Positions 16,367 to 25,064 of a stretch of 64,000 nt of DNA are shown piece after piece. A program made the translations under genes and the position numbers. A model generated the notes under the pieces. It was not told the DNA's origin. It did not search any database and saw only the letters and a program-made list of their open reading frames with translations. Every line of letters starts with the position of its first letter. Within the stretch, counting starts at the first letter, position 1. The DNA comes from Nibrella saemangeumensis (lineage in GTDB: Bacteria > Bacteroidota > Bacteroidia > Cytophagales > Spirosomataceae): assembly GCF_039541915.1 (NCBI RefSeq), contig NZ_BAABHD010000022.1, forward strand, positions 124,001 through 188,000, in the 5' to 3' direction.

Positions 16367-18736
16367 TTACTCCGCCTGCAGGGATTTCACCGGATTAGCC
16401 GTGGCGATTTTGTATACCTGACTGCCGATGGTGACCAGCGCCAGCAGCAGCATGACCAGCAGGGTGGCGATAAAGGCCCCGGCGGTAACGGGCGTATGGT
16501 ACGCATACACGCTGTCGAGCAGGCTCTGCATGGCGACAAACGCCAGCGGTAGCGCAATAACCCCCGCTACGGTGATCAGGATGATAAACTCCCGGTTCAG
16601 CAGGTTGGCAATACTGAATGACGAGGCCCCCAGCACTTTCCGGATACCGATCTCTTTCGTCTTTTTGGCAATGGTAAGCGACACCAGCGCAAACAGCCCC
16701 ATGGCCGAAATCATCAGCGTCAGCATGGCCACGTACGTGAACACATCCTTGATCCGGCGCGACTCGTCGTAGCTGCCCGAATACACGTCTTCCTGCTGCG
16801 TCATGGAGAACGGTACGTCGGGCATTACCTTCTGCCATTCTGCCTTCATATAGTCCGATAACCCGCTGACATCAGCCTTATTGACCTTCATGGTCAGCAC
16901 CCGATTCTCCTGCGGAGCGTTCAGTTTCAGGATACAGGGGGCAATCTTCAGGAAGAAAAAGCGGTAGTTGAAATCCTGCGTTACGCCCACGATCTGGTAG
17001 GGCTTATCCTGCAGGCGGACCTGTTTGCCCACGGCCGATGTCCAGCCCATGGCTTTTACCAGGGCGTTGTTGACAATAATGGCGTTGTCCTGATCCACGG
17101 GCGATTCGGGCAGGAAGTTGCGGCCCTCCACCAGTCGGAGTCCCAGCGTGGCAATGTAGTCGCTGCTGACGCGCATGGTTTCGGCGGTGGTTTTAGTGGA
17201 TTCGTATTCCAGGGTAGCTACGTTGTCGCCCGTAGCGCCGAGCTGATCCTGCGATCCGGCCACCTTTGTAACTTCGGACCGGCGCAGGGCCGCCTGCCGG
17301 AGGTGGTTATAACTTTGCTCGCTGTTGGCGCGTAAGACCATCAGTTGCGATTGATCGTAGCCCACATCCATCCGGCGTAAAAACTGCGCGTTCTGGGTGG
17401 TCAGGATGGCGGCCGATACCGTAAACATTGACAGCCCGAACTGCACCACCAGCAGCGTTCTGACAAACCCGTTCGTACCACTGATCCGCTGTTTTCCCTT
17501 CAGCACGCTGATTGGGTTGAAGCCGCTGATGTACAGCGACGGATACAGGCCCGACAGCAGACTGATACCAGCCATCAGCGCGGCCAGAAAGGCGATCAGC
17601 TGCCAGTTTTCCAGCATATCGAACCGGAGTTGGTAAAAGTCGATGATCCGGCTGAAGGTAGGCAGGAATACGGTAGTTGTCAGGAGCAGGGCCAGTAACA
17701 GCGCGATAAAACCGGTGATCAGATTTTCGCCGATAAACTGCCGGATGAGCTGCTGCCGGGTGCTGCCCAGCACTTTGCGCACCCCAATCTCCTTGAACCG
17801 GGTGGTGGAGGTAGCAATGGTGTAGTTCATGAAGTTGAAACAGGCCATAAACAGCACCAGTCCGGCCAGAATGCCCAGCACCACTATACCCGTTGGCGAT
17901 GTTCCGCCCGCAAACGAATGCCGCGTTTTATGCGCGTTGACTGAAATGTCTTGCAGATTGTCCAGGTAAAAGGAAGTGATGGGTACCTGCTGGTTTATGG
18001 TATTGTGCAGCTTTACGTAGCTGGCCAGTGCTTTGGTGACCTTGCCGGCCGAAGCGGGCGTATCTAACTGAATAAATGTGGCTTGCACCTGCCGGGTCCA
18101 GTCGTTCCCCTGCCAGCCCAGATCTTTACCCACCTGGTAGTTGACCAGCAGATCAAAGCTGAAACTGGCCGTATTCGGAAACGGCGCGGCTACGGCCGTG
18201 ACCGTAAATGTACGACGAAGATCCCCGTTGAAAAGCACGGTCAACTGCTTGCCGACAGCCTCTTCATCGCCGAAATACTTCCGGGCCATCGCTTCGGACA
18301 GCACAATGCCGGAGGGCTCGCTGATGGGGTCTGAACTGCCGGTCTGGATCGGAAACGTAAACATCCGGAAGAAATCCGGATCGGCCAGGTGAACGTGCTC
18401 GCGGAAGGTATGGCTGCCGTACCGAACCACCGCGCCGGTGCCGTGGTACCGCACAAATCGCTTTACCTCGGCCAGGTCCCGCTGCAGGGCCGGACCAATT
18501 GGCTCAGGCGAAGGCTCCCATAATTCCGGCTGGCCATTGGTGGTACGGACATGATTGACAATAAATAGGGAAGGCGCATTGGTGTGAAAGGTATCCTGAT
18601 TATACTGGTGGTGGATCAGCAGATATACCACAATGCAACAGGCAATACCCATGGCAATGCCCAGAATATTGAAGCCGGCGAAGAGTTTCTGCTTATACAG
18701 GTTGCGCAGCGCGACGGTTAAGAAGTTCTTTATCAT
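16367..18736 (-). CDS. FtsX/MacB-type ABC transporter permease
   Basis: 789 residues. One N-terminal helix (FAGFNILGIAMGIACCIVVYLLI) precedes a MacB-like periplasmic domain, then three helices, a second periplasmic domain (about 430-660), and three more helices at the end. Both FtsX domains carry the loop motif EIGVRKVLGS/EIGIRKVLGA. This is the duplicated permease type that is very numerous in Spirosoma-like genomes. No ATPase gene is adjacent, so it must use a partner encoded elsewhere. The substrate is unknown. Paired GGACA sites upstream may be operator sequence. Confidence 0.88.
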   Translation of the reverse strand: MIKNFLTVALRNLYKQKLFAGFNILGIAMGIACCIVVYLLIHHQYNQDTFHTNAPSLFIVNHVRTTNGQPELWEPSPEPIGPALQRDLAEVKRFVRYHGTGAVVRYGSHTFREHVHLADPDFFRMFTFPIQTGSSDPISEPSGIVLSEAMARKYFGDEEAVGKQLTVLFNGDLRRTFTVTAVAAPFPNTASFSFDLLVNYQVGKDLGWQGNDWTRQVQATFIQLDTPASAGKVTKALASYVKLHNTINQQVPITSFYLDNLQDISVNAHKTRHSFAGGTSPTGIVVLGILAGLVLFMACFNFMNYTIATSTTRFKEIGVRKVLGSTRQQLIRQFIGENLITGFIALLLALLLTTTVFLPTFSRIIDFYQLRFDMLENWQLIAFLAALMAGISLLSGLYPSLYISGFNPISVLKGKQRISGTNGFVRTLLVVQFGLSMFTVSAAILTTQNAQFLRRMDVGYDQSQLMVLRANSEQSYNHLRQAALRRSEVTKVAGSQDQLGATGDNVATLEYESTKTTAETMRVSSDYIATLGLRLVEGRNFLPESPVDQDNAIIVNNALVKAMGWTSAVGKQVRLQDKPYQIVGVTQDFNYRFFFLKIAPCILKLNAPQENRVLTMKVNKADVSGLSDYMKAEWQKVMPDVPFSMTQQEDVYSGSYDESRRIKDVFTYVAMLTLMISAMGLFALVSLTIAKKTKEIGIRKVLGASSFSIANLLNREFIILITVAGVIALPLAFVAMQSLLDSVYAYHTPVTAGAFIATLLVMLLLALVTIGSQVYKIATANPVKSLQAE

Positions 18737-18868
18737 GGCAAACGGAATGGTGGACAGACTCGACAGACGAGCTCTCTGCCGGGTAACCCACCAAATTTTT
18801 TGCCAACTTTCAGAAACGCTTCATACGATACCGGAAAGCCTTCTCAGGCTGTTTACAAGCAAGGTTTC

Positions 18869-18905
18869 TGTCCACTTGCGGACACCTGACGTGCATTTCC
18901 GGACA
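18869..18905 (-). promoter_or_regulatory. Putative operator with repeated GGACA sites
   Basis: TGTCC-N6-GGACA at 18869-18884 is a dyad, and another GGACA stands at 18901-18905, exactly 21 bp (two helical turns) from the first. It lies about 135-170 bases upstream of the permease start and 75-110 bases upstream of the divergent GH13 gene, so either gene could be the target. Confidence 0.3.
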
Positions 18906-18979
18906 ATCGAAAACAGGATCCGTTACCAACAAGGTGAGCGACGCGGCAGTTAAACCCCTGAACCTATGCGACTCCCCCC

Positions 18980-20632
18980 ATGATAGAAGACCTCTGGTAC
19001 AAGAACGCCGTCATCTACAGCCTCGATCTCGAAACTTTTATGGACGTCAACGGCGATGGCGTCGGTGACTTCGAAGGCCTCTGCCGCCGGCTCGATTACC
19101 TCCACGCCCTCGGCGTCGATACCGTCTGGCTGGCTCCGTTTCAGCCCACACCCAACAAAGACAACGGGTATGACATTCAGGATTACTACGGCGTAGACCC
19201 CCGGCATGGTTCCAGCGGTGACTTCGTGGAGTTTATGCACCAGGCCAATAAGCGAGGTATCAAAGTAATCATCGATCTGGTGGTGAACCATACGTCCGAC
19301 CTGCACCCCTGGTTTCAGGACGCCCGTACGGGCAAAGACGCCCGGCACCATGACTGGTACGTCTGGTCTGACAAAAAACCCGCCGACTGGAACAAGGGCA
19401 TGGTGTTTCCTGGCGTGCAGGATGCTACCTGGACGTACGACAAGAAGGCGAAAGCGTATTACTTCCATCGTTTTTTTGAGTACCAGCCCGATCTGAATAC
19501 CGACAACCCGGAGGTACGATCAGAGATTCGGAAAATCATGGGCTTCTGGCTGGAGTTAGGCGTAGCCGGGTTCCGCGTTGATGCCGTGCCGTTTATTCTG
19601 GAACAGCCCGTGCCTGGTAAAGCGGAACCGGCCATGAAATTTGAGTACCTGCGGGAAATGCGCCGTTTTCTGCAATGGCGCCAGGGTGATGCCGTGCTGC
19701 TGGGCGAAGCCAACGTGCTGCCGGAAGAAACGCAGCCGTATTTTGGGAATGAAGGTGACGGCATCCACCTGATGTTCAACTTCTACGTCAACCAGCACCT
19801 GTTCTATGCACTCGCTACCGCCGATACCGAACCGCTGGTGATGGCCCTGGAAGCCACCCGGGACATTTTCCCCTCCTCCCAGTGGGCACAGTTTCTGCGT
19901 AACCACGACGAACTGGACCTGGGCCGCCTGACCGACGAGCAGCGGCAGAAAGTTTTTGCCCGGTTCGGCCCCGAAAAAAATATGCAACTCTATGACCGGG
20001 GTATCCGCCGGCGGCTGGCCCCCATGCTGGGTAGCCGGCAGCACTCCGAACTCGCCTATAGTCTGATGTTTTCGCTGCCCGGCACCCCTGTTATCCGCTA
20101 CGGCGACGAAATTGGTATGGGCGATAACCTGGAACTGAAGGAGCGCGATGCCGTTCGGACGCCCATGCACTGGTCGGGTGACCCGCAGGCCGGCTTCTCG
20201 CAACATGACAAACTGGTCCATCCGGTTATTGCCGAAGGACCCTACGCTTACCACCATGTCAATGTGGATGCCCAGCGACGCGACCCCAACTCGATGCTCA
20301 ACTGGATGACGGCCCTGATCCGCCTGCGCAAAGAGTGCCCGGAAATCGGCTGGGGCGACTGGCATATCCTGAAGACTGATTTTCCGCAGGTGCTGGTGAT
20401 GCATTATAACTGGCGGGGCGACGCCCTGGTTATCCTGCATAATTTCGACGAGAAAGCGCATGAGGTGGTCCTGGACCTGAAAAAGCAGAAAATCACTAAA
20501 CTGATCGATCTGATGGCCAACTATCAGAGCGAGGCCGACGGGAAGGGCATTCACCGAATTATCCTGGATGCGTATGGCTACCGCTGGTTCCGGGTAGGGA
20601 ATGCCGGTCATACGCTGCACCGAACCGCTTAG
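18980..20632 (+). CDS. GH13 enzyme, trehalose-synthase-like
   Basis: 550 residues, the usual length of a single-domain trehalose synthase (maltose glucosylmutase). The (beta/alpha)8 barrel has catalytic Asp201 in GFRVDAVPF, Glu243 in LLGEANVLP and Asp310 in RNHDELDL. Calcium and conserved-region signs are IDLVVNHTSD and GDEIGMGDN. MQLYDRGIRRRLAPML and RTPMHWS are typical of the TreS branch. A C-terminal beta sandwich follows. It would interconvert maltose and trehalose, but an alpha-glucosidase role is possible. No maltokinase domain is present. Its ATG overlaps the stop of a five-codon leader frame at 18966-18983. Confidence 0.85.
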   Translation: MIEDLWYKNAVIYSLDLETFMDVNGDGVGDFEGLCRRLDYLHALGVDTVWLAPFQPTPNKDNGYDIQDYYGVDPRHGSSGDFVEFMHQANKRGIKVIIDLVVNHTSDLHPWFQDARTGKDARHHDWYVWSDKKPADWNKGMVFPGVQDATWTYDKKAKAYYFHRFFEYQPDLNTDNPEVRSEIRKIMGFWLELGVAGFRVDAVPFILEQPVPGKAEPAMKFEYLREMRRFLQWRQGDAVLLGEANVLPEETQPYFGNEGDGIHLMFNFYVNQHLFYALATADTEPLVMALEATRDIFPSSQWAQFLRNHDELDLGRLTDEQRQKVFARFGPEKNMQLYDRGIRRRLAPMLGSRQHSELAYSLMFSLPGTPVIRYGDEIGMGDNLELKERDAVRTPMHWSGDPQAGFSQHDKLVHPVIAEGPYAYHHVNVDAQRRDPNSMLNWMTALIRLRKECPEIGWGDWHILKTDFPQVLVMHYNWRGDALVILHNFDEKAHEVVLDLKKQKITKLIDLMANYQSEADGKGIHRIILDAYGYRWFRVGNAGHTLHRTA

Positions 20633-20821
20633 CTATCGCTTTCGGTACGCTGTTTTTTTGGATGATGTGTCCTGAACAATGTATATTTTCCAAAGAAGAT
20701 TTGGAGGTTTCCTGCTTTTACGCAATACTGGGAGACTACAGGAAGGTTTTTTAGAAACTTTCGATAAAATTGCACCTCGATTTGCTACCTGCGCAAATCA
20801 TAGCAGCGATTATTGTAAATC

Positions 20822-23800
20822 ATGAAAGAATACATCCATCCGATTAACCGCCTGCTGGTTGCCAACCGGGGTGAAATTGCCATCCGCATCATGCGGGCTG
20901 CCACCGAACTGGGCATTACCACCGTCTCCGTCTACACCTACGAAGACCGCTACTCGCTGCACCGCTACAAAGCCGATGAGGCTTATCAGATCGGTCGTGA
21001 CGATGAGCCGCTAAAACCGTACCTCGATGTAGAAGGTATTATTTCGCTGGCCAAGCACAAGAAAGTTGATGCAATTCACCCTGGGTATGGGTTCATGTCG
21101 GAGAATGTGGTTCTCGCCCGGCGGTGTCGGGAGGAAGGGATCATTTTTGTGGGGCCGTCGCCGGAAGCGATGGAAGCCCTCGGCGATAAGGTCCGGGCCA
21201 AAAACCTGGCAACCAAAGCGGAGGTGCCCATGATTCCGGACAGCCGCGCCGATCTGACCGACTTTAGTTTTGCCCAGACCGAAGCCGAGCGGATTGGTTT
21301 CCCGATTATGGTGAAAGCGGCTGCCGGCGGGGGCGGACGCGGGATGCGGGTGGTGCGCAAACCGGAGGACTTTGAAAAGGCCTTCAACGAAGCCCGCAAC
21401 GAAGCCAAAAATGCCTTTGGCGACGATACTATTTTCCTGGAGAAATTCATTGAAGAACCCAAGCACATCGAAATTCAGTTGCTGGGCGATACCCACGGTA
21501 ACCTGATTCACCTCTACGAGCGTGACTGCTCCGTGCAGCGCCGGTTTCAGAAGGTAGTCGAGGTAGCCCCGTCGTTTGGTTTAAAGCAGGAAACCAAAGA
21601 AAAACTATACGAATACGCGCTGAAGATCGGGACGACCGTTCGTTACTCCAACGCGGGTACGGTCGAATTCCTGGTCGATAAGCAGGAAAATATCTACTTT
21701 ATTGAGGTAAATCCCCGGATTCAGGTGGAGCATACCATCACCGAAGAGGTAACGGGGATCGATATTGTCCGGTCGCAGTTGCTGATCGCAATGGGGTACA
21801 AACTGTCTGACAACGGTATTTATATTCACAGCCAGAGCGATGTACCCCTGAATGGGTATGCCATTCAGTGCCGGATTACCACCGAAGACCCGTCCAACGG
21901 CTTTAAACCGGACTTCGGCACCATCATCGCTTACCGCAATGCGGCCGGTTTTGGTATTCGTCTGGACGAAGGGAGTTCATATCCAGGGGTAAAGATTTCG
22001 CCTTACTTCGACTCCATGATCGTAAAAGTTTCCGCGCGGGGCCGGACGCTGAAAGGCGCTACCCAGCGACTGCTGCGGGCGCTGGTGGAGTTCCGGATCC
22101 GGGGGGTAAAAACGAATATTCCGTTCCTGATCAACGTCATCAGCCATCCGATCTTCCAGCGGGGCGAAGCGCGGGTATCATTCATTGAAAGTCATCCCGA
22201 ACTCTTCAACCTCCGCAAGCCGAAAGACCGCTCGACGCGTGCCTTGAACTACCTGGCTGAGGTAATCGTCAACGGCAATCCGGAAGTCAAGAAGAAAGAC
22301 GCCCGGGTGTTCCGTACGCCAGTGGTTCCTATTTATGATATTTACGGCCCCCACCCAACTGGTAACCGCGACCGGCTTACTGAAATGGGCCGCGAGAAAT
22401 TTGTGGAGTGGGTGAAGAACCAGCAATGCGTTTTGTACACCGATACCACCTTCCGCGATGGTCACCAGTCGCTGCTGGCAACGCGGGTCCGGACGCAGGA
22501 CATGATGAAGGTAGCCGAGGGTTTTGCCAAAAACCATCCGGAGCTGTTCTCCATGGAAGTCTGGGGGGGCGCTACCTTCGATGTCGCTATGCGCTTCCTG
22601 TACGAAAGCCCGTGGGCGCGGTTGCAGGCCCTGCGCGAAGCCATGCCGAACATGCTGCTGCAAATGCTTTTCCGGGGTTCCAATGCCGTCGGTTACTCCG
22701 CGTACCCCGATAACCTGATCGAAAAGTTTGTGGAGAAATCGTGGGAGACGGGTATCGATGTTTTCCGCATATTCGATTCGCTGAACTGGATTGAGGCCAT
22801 GAAGGTAAGCATCCGGGCGGTGCGGGAGCGGACCAACGCCTTAGCTGAAGCCGCCATATGCTATACTGGTGATATGCTCAGCCCGCATCAGCACAAATAT
22901 ACCCTGCAATACTACCTCGACCTGGCCCGGCAACTGGAAGACGAGGGTGCTCACCTGCTCGCCATTAAAGACATGGCCGGCCTGCTGAAGCCACCAGCGG
23001 CCGAGGTACTGGTGCGGGAGTTAAAGAAAGCCGTCAATATTCCGGTACACCTGCATACACACGACACGCCGGGTATTCAGGCATCGTCGTACATGAAAGC
23101 CATTGACGCCGGAGTCGATATCGTCGACTGCGCCCTGGGAGCCATGTCGGGCCTTACGTCGCAGCCGAACTTTAACTCGGTGGTGGCCATGATGCAGGGC
23201 CATGAGCGTGAATGCCCCATGAACCTGACATCGCTGAACGCCTACTCCAACTACTGGGAAGACGTTCGCGAGTGGTACTACCCGTTTGAGTCAGGTATGA
23301 AAGCCGGTAGTGCCGAGGTGTACGAAAATGAAATTCCGGGCGGTCAATACTCAAACCTGCGCCCGCAGGCCATTGCGCTGGGATTGGGCGATAAGTTTGA
23401 GACGCTGAAAAAGAATTACGTGGTGGTTAACCAGATGTTCGGTGACATCATCAAAGTAACGCCTTCATCCAAGGTGGTCGGCGACATGGCGTTGTTCATG
23501 ACCTCCAACAACCTGACGGCTGATGATGTGCTGACAAAGGGTGAGTCGCTGTCGTTCCCTGAGTCGGTGAAGGGCTTTTTCAAGGGTGAACTGGGGCAAC
23601 CCTACGGTGGTTTCCCGGAGCGCCTGCAGGAGGTCGTCCTGAAAGGCGAAAAGCCGATTGCCGGCCGCCCGAACGAGCACCTGAAGCCCATTGATTTTGA
23701 CGAAGACTTCAAGACGTTCCAGGAGAAATTCCCGCATAATGACGGCTTCCTCGATTACCTGTCATATCAGATGTACCCGAAGGTGTACGAGGAATATTAC

Positions 23801-24268
23801 AAGGCCGTGGAGCAGTACGGCGACGTGAGCATTATCCCTACACCGGCGTTTTTCTACGGTTTGAAAGAGAACGAAGAGATTCTGATTGGCATCGACGAGG
23901 GGAAGAACATCCTGGTACGCCTGCTGTTTATGTCCGAGGCCGACGATCAGGGCATGCGCACCATTACGTTTGAACTAAACGGCCAGAGCCGCCAGGTTCG
24001 GGTGCGTGACAAATCACAGAAGGTAGAGCGGCCGCAGCATCAGAAAATAGGTAAAGACGGCGATGTAGGGGCTCCGCTGCAGGGACGCCTGACCCGAATC
24101 CTGGTCAATGCCGGCGATATGGTGAAGAAAAATCAACCATTGTTTGTCATTGAGGCCATGAAGATGGAGAGTATCGTGGCTGCGCCCAAAGAGGGAGCTG
24201 TAAAACAAATCGTGCTGAAAGAAGGAACGGTCGTAGAGCAGGACGACTGGGTTGTAGAACTCGGGTAA
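20822..24268 (+). CDS. pyc: Pyruvate carboxylase
   Basis: 1148 residues, the full single-chain form. In order: biotin carboxylase (1-450; RLLVANRGEIAIRI, the ATP loop AAAGGGGRGMRVV, EVNPRIQVEHT), carboxyltransferase (about 530-830; LYTDTTFRDGHQSLLATR, metal-binding HLHTHDT, carbamylated lysine in LAIKDMAG), the allosteric linker, and the biotin carrier domain with the biotin lysine Lys1114 in EAMKMES. It carboxylates pyruvate to oxaloacetate with ATP and bicarbonate, refilling the TCA cycle. A weak promoter (TTG, 21 bases, TATATTTT) may start near 20700 and give a long leader. Confidence 0.98.
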   Translation: MKEYIHPINRLLVANRGEIAIRIMRAATELGITTVSVYTYEDRYSLHRYKADEAYQIGRDDEPLKPYLDVEGIISLAKHKKVDAIHPGYGFMSENVVLARRCREEGIIFVGPSPEAMEALGDKVRAKNLATKAEVPMIPDSRADLTDFSFAQTEAERIGFPIMVKAAAGGGGRGMRVVRKPEDFEKAFNEARNEAKNAFGDDTIFLEKFIEEPKHIEIQLLGDTHGNLIHLYERDCSVQRRFQKVVEVAPSFGLKQETKEKLYEYALKIGTTVRYSNAGTVEFLVDKQENIYFIEVNPRIQVEHTITEEVTGIDIVRSQLLIAMGYKLSDNGIYIHSQSDVPLNGYAIQCRITTEDPSNGFKPDFGTIIAYRNAAGFGIRLDEGSSYPGVKISPYFDSMIVKVSARGRTLKGATQRLLRALVEFRIRGVKTNIPFLINVISHPIFQRGEARVSFIESHPELFNLRKPKDRSTRALNYLAEVIVNGNPEVKKKDARVFRTPVVPIYDIYGPHPTGNRDRLTEMGREKFVEWVKNQQCVLYTDTTFRDGHQSLLATRVRTQDMMKVAEGFAKNHPELFSMEVWGGATFDVAMRFLYESPWARLQALREAMPNMLLQMLFRGSNAVGYSAYPDNLIEKFVEKSWETGIDVFRIFDSLNWIEAMKVSIRAVRERTNALAEAAICYTGDMLSPHQHKYTLQYYLDLARQLEDEGAHLLAIKDMAGLLKPPAAEVLVRELKKAVNIPVHLHTHDTPGIQASSYMKAIDAGVDIVDCALGAMSGLTSQPNFNSVVAMMQGHERECPMNLTSLNAYSNYWEDVREWYYPFESGMKAGSAEVYENEIPGGQYSNLRPQAIALGLGDKFETLKKNYVVVNQMFGDIIKVTPSSKVVGDMALFMTSNNLTADDVLTKGESLSFPESVKGFFKGELGQPYGGFPERLQEVVLKGEKPIAGRPNEHLKPIDFDEDFKTFQEKFPHNDGFLDYLSYQMYPKVYEEYYKAVEQYGDVSIIPTPAFFYGLKENEEILIGIDEGKNILVRLLFMSEADDQGMRTITFELNGQSRQVRVRDKSQKVERPQHQKIGKDGDVGAPLQGRLTRILVNAGDMVKKNQPLFVIEAMKMESIVAAPKEGAVKQIVLKEGTVVEQDDWVVELG

Positions 24269-24360
24269 TTTTGTTAGGCCAGTCACGATGTTGAGGAATT
24301 CCGGCTGGTGCCGGTTCAGGCTTAGGAGCTATTGGATAAGTCGTTGAAATAACCGAACTT

Positions 24361-24381
24361 GAAGGGGCATATAGCCCCTTC
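24361..24381 (+). other. Hairpin directly before the DUF4870 start codon
   Basis: GAAGGGGC (24361-24368), loop ATATA, GCCCCTTC (24374-24381), then TTT and the ATG at 24385. It could terminate the pyc transcript or hide the start codon of the next gene in a readthrough transcript. Confidence 0.5.
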
Positions 24382-24384
24382 TTT

Positions 24385-24783
24385 ATGGAAAATCAGCCTT
24401 ACAACCCTAACCCTACACCTAATCGGCCACCCTATACCGCGATGAGCCAGGCGGACGAACGAACCTGGGGTATGCTGGCCCACCTAAGTGCATTAGCCGG
24501 CTTTATTATTCCCTTTGGCAATATTATCGGGCCGCTCGTGATTTGGCAGATCTACAAAGACAAATCGGAATACGTAACCTTCCACAGCAAAGAGTCGCTG
24601 AATTTTCAGATTACGATGTCGATTGCTTACGTGGTTTCTTTGATTCTGATCGTATTACTGGTAGGAATAGCCCTACTGATGATACTAGGCGTTGTGAGTG
24701 TAGTGTTGTTTGTTATTGCGGCCCTCAAGGCAAACAATGGCGAATACTACCGGTACCCGTTTACCTTCCGGTTTGTGAACTAA
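24385..24783 (+). CDS. DUF4870 membrane protein
   Basis: 132 residues. After a Pro/Asn-rich start (MENQPYNPNPTPNRPPY) comes the DUF4870 signature DERTWGMLAHLSALAGF, a first helix with IIGPLVIW, KSEYVTFHSKESLNFQ, and two further helices (SIAYVVSLILIVLLVGIAL and the following segment). The family forms small inner-membrane proteins of unknown role. It starts about 116 bases after pyc, behind a hairpin. Confidence 0.85.
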   Translation: MENQPYNPNPTPNRPPYTAMSQADERTWGMLAHLSALAGFIIPFGNIIGPLVIWQIYKDKSEYVTFHSKESLNFQITMSIAYVVSLILIVLLVGIALLMILGVVSVVLFVIAALKANNGEYYRYPFTFRFVN

Positions 24784-24821
24784 TTGTACAGCGTGTACAG
24801 CGGAATACAATTCCGCTGTAC

Positions 24822-25031
24822 TTATACGGCTTCCGCTTTATAGCCCGCTTCGGTTATCGCTTTTACTACCTCCTGCTCCGAGGCACTATCTGCTTCGACA
24901 GTCAGAATGCGGTTCGGATTCTGCAGGTCTACATCCCAGCGCTCTACGCCTTCCAGTTTATTCAGGTGCGGGGTCACCGTGGCTACACAGGCTCCGCATT
25001 TGATGTTCGTTTTGAATTTTAACGTTTCCAT
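24822..25031 (-). CDS. Heavy-metal-associated domain protein (CopZ-like copper chaperone)
   Basis: 69 residues forming a single ferredoxin-like HMA domain with the metal loop IKCGACV (CxxC) in place of the more common GMTCxxC, then the alpha helix TVTPHLNKLEGVERW and the closing EAGYKAEAV. It starts 33 bases after the copper ATPase gene stops and is probably translated from the same mRNA. It would carry Cu(I) to the ATPase, although the lack of Met before the first Cys and the presence of Lys may alter affinity. Confidence 0.85.
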   Translation of the reverse strand: METLKFKTNIKCGACVATVTPHLNKLEGVERWDVDLQNPNRILTVEADSASEQEVVKAITEAGYKAEAV

Positions 25032-25064
25032 TTCTGCGTTTGACGTTTTTGGTTAATTGTTTAT

